Source: JAFASC01 sp034669505
GTDB lineage: Bacteria > Pseudomonadota > Alphaproteobacteria > Rhizobiales > Beijerinckiaceae
Direction: 5' to 3'
DNA length: 59,889 nucleotides
NCBI GenBank assembly: GCA_034669505.1
Contig: JAXDNJ010000089.1
Location: 1-59,889 of the forward strand
This document shows positions 42,171 through 51,058 of this stretch, in pieces. A program made the position numbers and the translations under genes. How positions within the stretch are numbered: position 1 is the first letter of the stretch; each line of letters opens with the position of its first letter. The notes under the pieces were generated by a model that was given only the letters and a program-made list of their open reading frames with translations, was not told the origin of the DNA and did not search any database.

Positions 42171-44374
42171 GGGTAAGCTTTCGTCCCTTCGTCTCTAGCC
42201 CGTTTGCAGACGACAAGGGCGTCGGCAATCGTCACGCCCTGCCCTTTGGAATGAACGATAACCGGGTTCAGCTCGATTTCGTCAACATCGATCGCGTCGG
42301 CGATCACCGACAGCCGCGCGATCAGGCAGGCGAGCGAAGATATATCGGCCGGCGGCGCGCCGCGGAATCCTCGCAACAATGGCGCTGATTTCAATTCGCC
42401 CAGCATGGCAGCCGCTTCTTCTTCGCTGACGGGCGCCGGACGGTAGGCGACATCGTTGAAAAGTTCCGTGGCGACGCCGCCTAGGCCGACCATCAAGATC
42501 GGCCCGAAAAGCTCGTCACGAATGCAGCCGACGATGATTTCGAGTCCGGGCTTCGCCATTGGGCTCAGCAGCACGCCCTGGATTGCCGCGTCCGGACGCG
42601 CTGCTTTCACGCGTTCAAGCATGGCGCCGTAGGCAGCGTGTGCGCTCTGCGCGTCCGCGAGGGCGAGCATCACACCGCCGACGTCGCTCTTGTGTGGGAC
42701 GTCGGCCGACTGGATTTTCAGCGCCAGCGGAAAGCCGATCTCCTGGATCGCAACATCGAAGCCGTCGCTGGTCGTGACAAGACGCTCGTCCGGTAAGTCG
42801 ATTCCGCACGCCTTTAGCAGGCGCTTGGAATCAAATTCTGAAAGGCCCCCTGAATCTTTATTCGCGTGTCGAAACAAATCGGCGGAAATCTGAAAGCGCT
42901 GGCGTCTTACTTCGACCGGCGGCGTGTATCGCGCACGGTCCACGAGGTGACGTGCAGCCGTGCCCACATCCGCCAAGCTCGCAAAGACCGGCAAGCCGGC
43001 CGCCGCCATTTTTCCGCGTCCGAAATCCGAGGGAATCGTATAGCTGTAAACCAGAATGGGTTTGCGTCGCGATTCCACGATCGGCCGCATCGCCGCGAGA
43101 TCGAAAAGCACGCGATGCTCGCTCGCGAGCGAGACGACGAGGACGATCAGATCTACCTCGTCCGCCTCGTTCAAAAGCTCGATCGCTCTTTGCAAGCCGC
43201 CGGTTTGAATGGCTTGCGCAGTCACGTCAACGGGATTGCGTGGCGATCCGTAAGACGGAATCAGCAGGCGAATTTGCGCCTGCAAGTCCCCCGAAAGCTC
43301 CGGCACCGCAAGTCCGCTCGCCGCCACCATATCAGCCGCCCATGCGCCGGCGCCTCCGGACGCCGTGACAACAGCGGCGCGATCACCCTTCGGCAATGGC
43401 GCGGTTGTTAAAGCCGCCGCAACCGCTACCGCTTCGTCGGGATCATTTGTTTCGACAAAGCCATATTTCGCGAACACCGCGCGGTAGGCCCCATTCCAGC
43501 CGGTCATGCTTGCGGTATGGGAAGCAGCCGCGCGTTCTCCGGCACCCGACTTTCCGATCTTCGCGACGACAATCGGCTTGCCGATGCGCGACGCTTCCGC
43601 CGCGGCATCGAGAAAAATCTTGGGATCGCGTACGCCCTCCAAGAAAAGCAGGACAACATCGGTGTGATGATCTCGCACCATATAGTCGAGGAAATCGCCG
43701 ATACCGAGGTCGGCTTCGTTGCCCGTGCTGACCACATAAGAAAAACTCAAACCCATGGCCCGGCCGCGATTGTAAAGCGCAAATCCGATACCGCCGCTTT
43801 GCGCGACAATGCCGATGCGGCGCCTCGTCGCGACGTGCCGCGCCGCGCCCTCCTTTACGTCGACTGCGGGACTGAAGGTCGCCGCAACCCCGTCGATCTC
43901 GTTGTAAAAACCTTCGGCGTTCGGGCCGGAGATGCGCATGCCGGTTCGGGCCGCAAGAGCAGCGATCTCGCGCTGCACGTCGGCACTGGTGCCGCCCTCT
44001 TCCGCGAAGCCCGACGAAATGATCACGGCGTTGCGAACACCTGCGCGCGCGCAGTCTTCAAGCGATTGCAAAACGCTTGCCGCCGGAATCGCGATCAGCG
44101 CAAGATCGATCGGCTCGCCAATTGCCCCGATAGACGGGAAGCAACGCACGCCGGCAATCTCTGCATAGCTCGGATTAACGGGATAGAGCTTCCCCGGATA
44201 GGCGTTCTTCTGCAGCATGCTTTGCAAGAGCCCGCGAATTTTCTTGGCATCGGGCGAGGCGCCGATGATGGCTATACTCTGCGGCGCGAAGAACGAATCG
44301 AGCGGGGGTCGTTCACGCGGGGGCTCCGCTTCATCGCGCGCATCGCTATCGATTCTTTCCGGCGCAAGAGACAT
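42158..44374 (-). CDS. Acyl-CoA synthetase, NDP-forming (acetate-CoA ligase family)
   Basis: A 738-residue protein: CoA-binding domain (FAPQSIAIIGASPDAKKIRG at about 28-47), succinyl-CoA-synthetase-like middle with the phospho-histidine region (ERAAASHTASMTGW), and an ATP-grasp C-terminal part (LPDERLVTT...FPLALKIQSADVPHKSDVGGV). Such enzymes join an acid to CoA with ATP (giving ADP and phosphate). Start has MSLAPERIDSD. Between two acyl-CoA dehydrogenase genes, so it likely activates the imported acid. Confidence 0.87.
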   Translation of the reverse strand: MSLAPERIDSDARDEAEPPRERPPLDSFFAPQSIAIIGASPDAKKIRGLLQSMLQKNAYPGKLYPVNPSYAEIAGVRCFPSIGAIGEPIDLALIAIPAASVLQSLEDCARAGVRNAVIISSGFAEEGGTSADVQREIAALAARTGMRISGPNAEGFYNEIDGVAATFSPAVDVKEGAARHVATRRRIGIVAQSGGIGFALYNRGRAMGLSFSYVVSTGNEADLGIGDFLDYMVRDHHTDVVLLFLEGVRDPKIFLDAAAEASRIGKPIVVAKIGKSGAGERAAASHTASMTGWNGAYRAVFAKYGFVETNDPDEAVAVAAALTTAPLPKGDRAAVVTASGGAGAWAADMVAASGLAVPELSGDLQAQIRLLIPSYGSPRNPVDVTAQAIQTGGLQRAIELLNEADEVDLIVLVVSLASEHRVLFDLAAMRPIVESRRKPILVYSYTIPSDFGRGKMAAAGLPVFASLADVGTAARHLVDRARYTPPVEVRRQRFQISADLFRHANKDSGGLSEFDSKRLLKACGIDLPDERLVTTSDGFDVAIQEIGFPLALKIQSADVPHKSDVGGVMLALADAQSAHAAYGAMLERVKAARPDAAIQGVLLSPMAKPGLEIIVGCIRDELFGPILMVGLGGVATELFNDVAYRPAPVSEEEAAAMLGELKSAPLLRGFRGAPPADISSLACLIARLSVIADAIDVDEIELNPVIVHSKGQGVTIADALVVCKRARDEGTKAYPCTH

Positions 44375-44375
44375 T

Positions 44376-45425
44376 TCACGCTGCCGTGATCATCGTCCAG
44401 AGCTGATCCGCCCCGGTTTTTGCAGCGCGCGCGCCCAAGCGGCGCGACCATTCGGCCTCGTTGCCGAATTCATCGCGCCAGGACCATAAACGGCGGGTGC
44501 TGTAGTGCAGGCTGTGCTCTTGTGTGAAGCCGATCGCGCCGTGAACCTGATGTGCGATCGCGGCGCCGATGCCGGCGGCCTCGCCACAACGGATTTTGGC
44601 AGCTGCGATCAGCGGCGAACGGAGGTCGCGTCCGGCGGCCTCGATCGCGCCGTCCGCCGCGGCCGTTGCTGCGGCCGCCTGCCCCGCAAGCGCGGCAAGA
44701 CTTTGCTGGATCGCCTGGAATTTGCCGATCGGACGGCCGAACTGCACGCGCTCCTGCGCGTACTGCACGCTCAATGCGAGAAGCCTCTGCATCGCGCCCG
44801 CCATCAGCGCGCTGCGCGCGATTGCACCGAGCGCGCGCCACTCCTGCGGATCGATATCAGTCGCGGCGGCTGTCATGGAGGCCGACGCAAGTTCGACGTC
44901 GTCGCGCGGTTCGCCGGCGAGATTGTGCGCGGCGCTCACCCGGTAAGCCTCGCGCGGCACATAGGCGACGAGACGACGCTCGCTCTCGGACACCAGCACC
45001 ACTAGGCCGACGGCGTCTTTCGCCCAAGGCACGCGCGCGAGCTTTCCGCTGAGACGCCAGCGTTCGCCATCGTGACTCGCGGCGAGCGTCTCATTCGCGG
45101 CGGGCGCGGCGAATGTCAGGACGCCATCCGGCACCGGCAAGCCGGCACGATCGAGCAGCCAGCCGGCAATCATCGTCTCGGCAAGCGGTGCCGGCGCTGA
45201 AAAACGGCCGGCTTCGATCAGCAGCGCCAAGCAGTCGGCAAGATCGACGCCGGCGCCGCCGGCTCCCTCCGAGACGAGCGCCTTCGTGAGGCCGGCCTCG
45301 CTCAGCGCCGACCAGAATTTCTGCGAAAGCGCACCCTCGTTGCTCGCCTTGAGGAGTTCGGGCGTACAATGGTCCTGAAACAGACGCCCGGCCGTGTCGA
45401 CCAGCATGTCTCGGGTTTCGCTCAT
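44376..45425 (-). CDS. Acyl-CoA dehydrogenase, small-type partner
   Basis: A 349-residue acyl-CoA dehydrogenase-fold protein, short in the middle domain. LVSEGAGGAGVDLADCLALLIEAGRF and the C-terminal HQVHGAIGFTQEHSLHYSTRRLW fit family ends. The usual catalytic glutamate is not evident. Together with the 384-residue partner it resembles heteromeric pairs seen in actinobacterial steroid and in pimelate systems. AGGAGG precedes the ATG; it is the first gene of the leftward operon, whose promoter lies before 45425. Confidence 0.83.
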   Translation of the reverse strand: MSETRDMLVDTAGRLFQDHCTPELLKASNEGALSQKFWSALSEAGLTKALVSEGAGGAGVDLADCLALLIEAGRFSAPAPLAETMIAGWLLDRAGLPVPDGVLTFAAPAANETLAASHDGERWRLSGKLARVPWAKDAVGLVVLVSESERRLVAYVPREAYRVSAAHNLAGEPRDDVELASASMTAAATDIDPQEWRALGAIARSALMAGAMQRLLALSVQYAQERVQFGRPIGKFQAIQQSLAALAGQAAAATAAADGAIEAAGRDLRSPLIAAAKIRCGEAAGIGAAIAHQVHGAIGFTQEHSLHYSTRRLWSWRDEFGNEAEWSRRLGARAAKTGADQLWTMITAA

Positions 45426-45555
45426 CTCGCCGCTTCCTCCTGATCTGGAGGCTCTCGAGGGCCGCCATGATCGCGCCGGGACGTGCGCCCGGCGCCCGTT
45501 CCGCGCCCGCGATAGCGGGCGTCTGTGTTCAGCCCTTATGGCTTTGCAGGATGGT

Positions 45556-45801
45556 TTAAGTCCCGACCGCGTCGGTCACGCATTTTTTCGTGAAGCTCGT
45601 GCGTGCGGCTCCGGCAAGTTTCTTCTCCATGGCCGACGTGTCGCACGTCGCCTTGGAATCCTTTTCACACTTGGTCATGAAGCTTTTCAGCGCCGCGCCC
45701 GCGAGTTTCTTCTCGGTTGCTTGCGATTTGCAAGTTGCCGTTTGCGCGGCGGCGGGAAGGATCCCGAGCAGCAGAATCGTGCAGACGGTGAGGGCTCTCA
45801 T
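45556..45801 (-). CDS. Secreted PsiF-repeat protein
   Basis: An 81-residue protein with signal peptide (to about AAAQ, residue 20) and two copies of the PsiF repeat, each C...EKKLAGAALKSFMTKC and EKKLAGAARTSFTKKC. PsiF is a phosphate-starvation-linked periplasmic protein in enterics, function unknown. Each repeat has a cysteine pair that may form a disulfide. Confidence 0.82.
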   Translation of the reverse strand: MRALTVCTILLLGILPAAAQTATCKSQATEKKLAGAALKSFMTKCEKDSKATCDTSAMEKKLAGAARTSFTKKCVTDAVGT

Positions 45802-45895
45802 CAGCAGGCTCCGTAGGGGCTGGTGCAGTCGCTTAAGAGCCTACTTGCTTCAAGCCATTAGGCAAGCGCGGCCGGCGAGCCGGCGATAAGGCCGC

Positions 45896-46276
45896 TTAGA
45901 CCCGATACTCCAGCAATATATTCGGAGCCACGGAGCGGCGGCTGCACGGCGAGCCGTTCATGAATTTCGATATCTCCACCGCTTCTTCTTCTAATGTCCC
46001 GACGAAGTTCGCTTTCCAATAACGCGATGCGTCATCGAACGACGCGCGCGAGCCCATGGCGCGATCCTTCGCCGACGCGATACTCATGTCGACGATCGCA
46101 TGCCAGGCCGGGTCCGGAATGCGGCTCACGTCGACGCCGAGCGAAGCGGCCTTTTGCTTCAGCAGAACGCATCCGCGATCCTCGGGAGAGGCCGTCCAGC
46201 GCATGCCGAATGTGACCAGGAGACAGACTATCGGCGTGCCGATCATCAGGACATCGAAGAAGTTGACCAGGGTCAT
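45896..46276 (-). CDS. Hypothetical membrane-anchored protein
   Basis: A 126-residue protein with one N-terminal hydrophobic segment (VLMIGTPIVCLLVTFGM, about 8-24) and a hydrophilic remainder with DPAWHAIVDMSIASAKDRA and SRYWKANFVG. AAGGGA precedes the ATG. Family not recognised. Divergent from the secreted hydrolase gene. Confidence 0.55.
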   Translation of the reverse strand: MTLVNFFDVLMIGTPIVCLLVTFGMRWTASPEDRGCVLLKQKAASLGVDVSRIPDPAWHAIVDMSIASAKDRAMGSRASFDDASRYWKANFVGTLEEEAVEISKFMNGSPCSRRSVAPNILLEYRV

Positions 46277-46458
46277 GACGTCCCTTCCCCGGGCGACCAA
46301 GCTGCGCCGTCTCCACTGTTACGCTTGAGGGGCAGCCGAGGTTCCGTGAAGCTCGACTTTTTTGCCCCAGCTTGCCTGGCGAGGCGTCGACGCAGATAGA
46401 AAGCTGCAATAGAGACCCCAGGCCGGAGCTAACCGGCACGGGATGCGAGGAGGGATCC

Positions 46459-47799
46459 ATGCTCAATCGGCGGGCATTTCTTGGTGGCGTCGCGGCTCTG
46501 TCGGCGCTGCCGGCGGCCGATGCGTTCGCGCAGGTTTCGGCAGATCTCCCTGTTCTCTTCGTGCACGGCAATGGCGATCAGGCGCCGATCTGGCTGCCGA
46601 CGCTTTGGCGCTTCGAAAGCAACGGCTATCGGCGCGACCGCCTGCATGCCGTCAACTTCAGCGATCCCACGGCACGGGACGATGATAGCGCGGCGCAGCC
46701 GAACCGCTCCTCGACCGACGACCAGCTTCGTGAACTCAGCGCAGCGATCGACGCGATAAGGTCCGCTACCGGCGCGGCCCAAGTCGCTCTCGTCGGGCTT
46801 TCGCGCGGCGGCAATGCCATCCGCAATTACGTCAGCGCGCCGGATCGCGCCGCCAAGATCACTCATGTCGTTCTCGGCGGCACGCCGAACCACGGCGTCT
46901 TCGCTTGGGATGTGAATACCGGAAACGAATTCAACGGACGCGGACCATTCCTCAGCCGTCTCAATGCCGGGGAAAGCGAGACTGTCGCCGGGCCGGCATT
47001 CCTGACGCTGCGTAGCGATGGTTTCGATAAATATGCTCAAGCGGACGGGGCATTTCTCGGCCGCCCCGGCGTCCCGACCGGCGTCACGTCGGAAGGGCCG
47101 GCGCTGAAAGGCGCGACGAACTTGATATTGGGCCAGATCGATCACCGCGAGACGGCGACCAGCCCTCGCGCATTCCGGGAAATCTACAAGTTCATCGCCG
47201 GGAAGGAGCCCGCACGGATTGCGATAGGTCCTGAGAAGGACGTGACGCTCAACGGCAAGGTCACTGGATTTCCGGCCGGCGTGCCGACGAACAGGCCGGT
47301 GCCGAAGGCAATTGTGGATATCTATGCGGTCTCTCCGGATACGGGCGCGCGATTGGGCGATCCGATTCACCACAAGGCGACGGGCGAGGATGGTATCTGG
47401 GGTCCCGTCACAATCGCCCCCGACCTCTATTTGGAGTTCGTGATCGAAGCTGCCGACCATCCGATCACGCACATCTACATGGCGCCGTTCCCGCGCTCTT
47501 CCGACATCGTGCATCTGCGGCCGGCGCGACCGATCGGCAAGGCCGATGAAGGCGCCGAAGCGATAATCCTGATGTCGCGCCCGCGCGGCTATTTCGGGAT
47601 TCCGCGGGACGTGGTGATCTTGGACGGCCGTGAGCCAACCGACATCAAACCCGGCGTCCCGACCGACTCGGCGACGACGTTGCGGCTGACGAATTTCGCC
47701 AACCGTCCGATCGTGGGAGAATTCAATCTGGAGCGGATTGCCGCCCGGCCTTGGCCGGCGCGCAACAATCATATCTCGATCATCGAGATCATGTCCTGA
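46459..47799 (+). CDS. Tat-exported alpha/beta hydrolase (esterase/depolymerase-like)
   Basis: A 446-residue protein. The N-terminus LNRRAFLGGVAALSALPAADA is a twin-arginine signal. The hydrolase domain (about 28-235) opens LPVLFVHGNGDQAPIW and has the nucleophile elbow GLSRGG; histidine is probably in GQIDHRE. A separate beta-rich C-terminal domain (about 245-446) follows. The layout recalls extracellular lipases and PHA depolymerases. AGGAGGG precedes the ATG. It sits upstream of an ABC importer and a CoA-transferase gene, suggesting release of a compound that is then imported. Confidence 0.72.
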   Translation: MLNRRAFLGGVAALSALPAADAFAQVSADLPVLFVHGNGDQAPIWLPTLWRFESNGYRRDRLHAVNFSDPTARDDDSAAQPNRSSTDDQLRELSAAIDAIRSATGAAQVALVGLSRGGNAIRNYVSAPDRAAKITHVVLGGTPNHGVFAWDVNTGNEFNGRGPFLSRLNAGESETVAGPAFLTLRSDGFDKYAQADGAFLGRPGVPTGVTSEGPALKGATNLILGQIDHRETATSPRAFREIYKFIAGKEPARIAIGPEKDVTLNGKVTGFPAGVPTNRPVPKAIVDIYAVSPDTGARLGDPIHHKATGEDGIWGPVTIAPDLYLEFVIEAADHPITHIYMAPFPRSSDIVHLRPARPIGKADEGAEAIILMSRPRGYFGIPRDVVILDGREPTDIKPGVPTDSATTLRLTNFANRPIVGEFNLERIAARPWPARNNHISIIEIMS

Positions 47800-47836
47800 G
47801 GCGGCAGCAAGCCTCACCTCGATGGGGAGTGGTGCA

Positions 47837-48885
47837 ATGAGAGTGCCCTGGCACGGTCGGCGCAGCCTCCGCTTCGCGGCTGCAGCCGCGATGACCGGTC
47901 TGTTCTGTGGAGCCGCGCGAGCAGAGACGAGCGGTCCCGCCGATCTCCTCGCGCGCGCCCGCACTGAGGGTCAGGTTTCGTTCTACAATTCGGTCGATGT
48001 CGAAGTCGCTGAGCGCGTGAAGAAGGCCTTCGAGGCCCATTACCCCGGCATAAAGGTCAATGTGGAGCGGAGCGGCGCTCAGCGTCTCTTCCAGCGCCTG
48101 TCGCAGGAATACGAAAGCGGCATCTACAACGCCGATGTCGTGAATAGCGCCGACGCCGCGCACTTCGTCGTCTGGCAGCGGCAAGGCTGGCTCGCGAGCT
48201 ATCTGCCCGACGAGATCACGCGATTCTACGACAAGTCGACCTACGAGCCGGGCGGGCACTACGCCACATGGAAAGCCTCACTCAGCGTCGTCGGCTATAA
48301 TACCAAATACGTAAAGCCGGATCAGGCGCCAAAATCCTATACCGATCTTCTCGATCCGAAATGGAAGGGAATGATCGTCAAGGCGCATCCCTCTTATAGC
48401 GGCACCATCCTGACCTCGACCTATCAGATCGCGCACGCGCTCGGCTGGGACTATTTCCAGAAGCTCGCGGGGCAAAGGTGATGCAGGTGCAATCGTCGAC
48501 CGACTCGCCGAAAAAGCTGGCCATCGGCGAACGTCCAATCATGGCTGACGGCACGGAATCAAACATGTTCGCGCTGAAGGAATCGGGTGCGCCGGTCGAG
48601 ATCGTCTACCCGCAGGAGGGCTCGCCTTTCGTGCCTTCACCGACAGCCGTCATGGAAAAGGCGCCACATCCGCACGCGGCGCGTCTGCTTCAAAGCTTCC
48701 TCTACTCCGTCGAGATGCAGGAAGTCCTCGTTGAGGCGGGCGAGCGTTCGCTGCATCCTCTCGTCGCCGACAAAGCCGGCCGCCGGCCACTCTCGTCGAT
48801 CAAGCTCCTCGCCGCCGATCCAGCGAAGATTCTCGAAGAGGTCGATGAGATCAAGGCGCGCTACACGCAGTATTTCGGTACCTGA
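47837..48885 (+). pseudogene. Periplasmic binding protein (Fe3+/organic-solute type), frameshifted
   Basis: The frame from 47837 encodes a signal peptide and the first 214 residues of an Fe3+-type binding protein, ending FQKLAGQR and a stop at about 48481. The rest (MQVQSSTDSPKKLAIGERPIMADG onward, to 48885) continues in another frame. Aligned with the paralogue at 50012-51058 (KLGQQKVMQVQSS) one base is missing in the A run at 48474-48476. Restoring it gives one 349-residue protein. Either a real pseudogene or a sequencing error. GGGGAG precedes the ATG. Confidence 0.82.
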
Positions 48886-48926
48886 TCCTCACCAAGCGAT
48901 TTGACCGAAGGGGAAGCGCAACCTGC

Positions 48927-49988
48927 ATGGCCGCCGTCGACATGAAAGCAGTGACCAAGCGCTATTCGGATACGGTCGCAGTCAACGCAATCGATCTTCA
49001 CGTTGCCGAAGGAACGCTCGTCTGCCTGCTCGGGCCTTCGGGTTGCGGCAAGACGACGATCCTTCGGCTCATCGCCGGTTTCATCGCGCTCGATGATGGC
49101 GAAATCCGCGTCGGCGGCAAGCTCATGTCATCGCCGGGTCAGATGCTGCGGCCCGAGCTGCGCGGCATGTCAATGGTTTTCCAGAGCTACGCGCTGTGGC
49201 CGCACATGAACGTTGCGCAGAATGTCGGTTACGGGCTGAAGCTTCGCAACGTGCCGAAAAGCGATTTGGCACGGCGCGTCGATGCGATCCTCGCCGCCAC
49301 AAAATTGTCCGCTCTCGCCGACCGCTATCCCGCCGAGCTCTCCGGCGGGCAGCAACAGCGTGTCGCGCTCGCCCGCGCGCTCGTCGTCGAACCGGAAATC
49401 CTGCTCCTCGACGAGCCGCTGTCGAACCTCGACGCCAATCTCCGCGAGGAGATGCGCTTCGAGATCCGGCGCCTTCATGACGAATTCCGCTACACGACGA
49501 TCTACGTCACCCATGATCAGACCGAGGCGATGACGGCAGCCGACATTATCGTCGTGATGAATGCAGGGCGCGTCGAACAGGCGGCCTCGCCGGCCGACAT
49601 TTATGAACGCCCGGCCTCGCGTTTTGTCGCGAGCTTCATCGGCGGTGCCAATCTTTTGGAGGGCCGAGGCATCGCGGCGGAAAGCGTGGAAATAGCGGAT
49701 TGGCGGCTGCGCTGCGGGCTCGGCAGGGCCCGAACTGGCGAAGCCGCGGCCGTGTCGATCCGTTTTCACGACGTGAAACTGTCGCGCAACAGGCCCGATG
49801 TCGACGCAAACCTCGCGGAAGCGACGGTCATACGGCAGATCTATCTCGGTTCGTACCGCGACTATCTCGTGGCACTTCCGGGAGGGCAGCAATTGCGCTC
49901 GATGGCGCCGGTCGATTTTTCCGCCGACCCGGGCGAGACTGTCTGGGTCAGGCTGCCGCCCGAGAGCTGCAGAGCTTTGGCCGACTGA
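48927..49988 (+). CDS. ABC importer ATPase (Fe3+/spermidine-putrescine type)
   Basis: A 353-residue ATPase: Walker A GPSGCGKTT at 36-44, LSGGQQQRVALARALV, Walker B ILLLDEPLSNLDA, and HDQTEAMTAADII, then a TOBE-like C-terminal domain (about 235-353). It energises the permease downstream. Sandwiched between two paralogous binding-protein genes. Substrate not fixed by sequence: FbpC-like, but context suggests an organic solute. Confidence 0.9.
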   Translation: MAAVDMKAVTKRYSDTVAVNAIDLHVAEGTLVCLLGPSGCGKTTILRLIAGFIALDDGEIRVGGKLMSSPGQMLRPELRGMSMVFQSYALWPHMNVAQNVGYGLKLRNVPKSDLARRVDAILAATKLSALADRYPAELSGGQQQRVALARALVVEPEILLLDEPLSNLDANLREEMRFEIRRLHDEFRYTTIYVTHDQTEAMTAADIIVVMNAGRVEQAASPADIYERPASRFVASFIGGANLLEGRGIAAESVEIADWRLRCGLGRARTGEAAAVSIRFHDVKLSRNRPDVDANLAEATVIRQIYLGSYRDYLVALPGGQQLRSMAPVDFSADPGETVWVRLPPESCRALAD

Positions 49989-50011
49989 AACGGCATCACA
50001 GGAGACGTGAC

Positions 50012-51058
50012 TTGAGGCAATACCGCGCTGCATCTCTGGCGATTGCCGCCGCTCTAATCGCGACAAGCGGCCGGGAAGCGATCGCGTTGCCCCCGGCGAG
50101 CCCGGTGACGCCGGAACTCGTCGACGCCGCTCGCAAGGAGGGCAAGATCAGCTTCTATACGGCCGTCGATGTGGAGGTTGCGGAGAAGGTCGCTGCCGCC
50201 TTCAAGGCCAAATATCCAGGCATCGATGTGCTCGTCGAGCGCGCCGGTTCCGAGCGGGTGTTCCAGCGCGTCGAACAGGAGCGGGTGGGCAACATCGCCA
50301 ATGCAGACGTCGTCAACTCTTCCGACGCGGCCCATTATATCATCTGGAAGCGAGAGGGTTTGCTCGCAGCTTACGTCCCCGACGATGTCGCCGCTTTCTA
50401 CAAGGACAGTGCCGATCCTGAGGGCTATTACGCGACCTGGCGGGCGACGTTGAGTCCAATCGGCTACAACACGAAATATGTGAAGCCCTCGGACGCACCG
50501 AAGAGTTTCGCCGATCTGCTCGCTCCGAAATGGAAGGGAATGATGGTCAAAGGCCATCCGGGTTATAGCGGCACCATCTTGACGGCGACCTTCGAGATTT
50601 CGCGCGATCTCGGTTGGGATTATTTGCAGAAGCTCGGACAGCAAAAGGTCATGCAAGTCCAATCGTCAACCGAGCCGCCGAAGAAGCTTGCCGTCGGCGA
50701 GCGGCCGATCATGGCCGATGGCAACGAGTACAACCTCTTCACGCTGAAGGAATCCGGCCAGCCTGTGGATGTGGTCTATCCCTCGGAGGGGACGCCGTTC
50801 ATTAGTTCGCCGAGTGCCGTGATGGCGAAAGCGCCACATCCGAATGCCGCTCGCTTGTTTCAAAGCTTTCTCTTCACGCCTGAGACGCAGCAGCTTCTCA
50901 TCGATGTCGGCGGGCTGCGCTCCCTGCACCCGAAGACGAAAGAGCATGCCGGCCGCACGCCTTTGAAGGAGATCAAGCTGATGCGCGACGATCCGGCCGC
51001 GGTCGTCGATAAAGTCGATGAGATCAAGGCCAATTACGCGAAGTATTTCGGCACGTGA
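50012..51058 (+). CDS. Periplasmic binding protein (Fe3+/organic-solute type), intact copy
   Basis: A 348-residue secreted protein. TTG start seven bases after AGGAG; signal peptide to about residue 24 (TSGREAIA). The mature part has GKISFYTAVDVEVAEKVAAAF, NADVVNSSDAAHYIIWKREG, and PKKLAVGERPIMADGNEYN. Very similar to the frameshifted copy upstream. Its GTGA overlap couples it to the permease. The family contains Fe3+ and aminoethylphosphonate binders, but iron tyrosine ligands cannot be confirmed here. Confidence 0.87.
   Translation: MRQYRAASLAIAAALIATSGREAIALPPASPVTPELVDAARKEGKISFYTAVDVEVAEKVAAAFKAKYPGIDVLVERAGSERVFQRVEQERVGNIANADVVNSSDAAHYIIWKREGLLAAYVPDDVAAFYKDSADPEGYYATWRATLSPIGYNTKYVKPSDAPKSFADLLAPKWKGMMVKGHPGYSGTILTATFEISRDLGWDYLQKLGQQKVMQVQSSTEPPKKLAVGERPIMADGNEYNLFTLKESGQPVDVVYPSEGTPFISSPSAVMAKAPHPNAARLFQSFLFTPETQQLLIDVGGLRSLHPKTKEHAGRTPLKEIKLMRDDPAAVVDKVDEIKANYAKYFGT

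Noticed and set aside
46429..47964. 511-codon leftward frame opposite the secreted hydrolase
   Set aside because: Arginine-rich shadow with no family resemblance; the rightward frame has a Tat signal, GxSxG motif and ribosome site.
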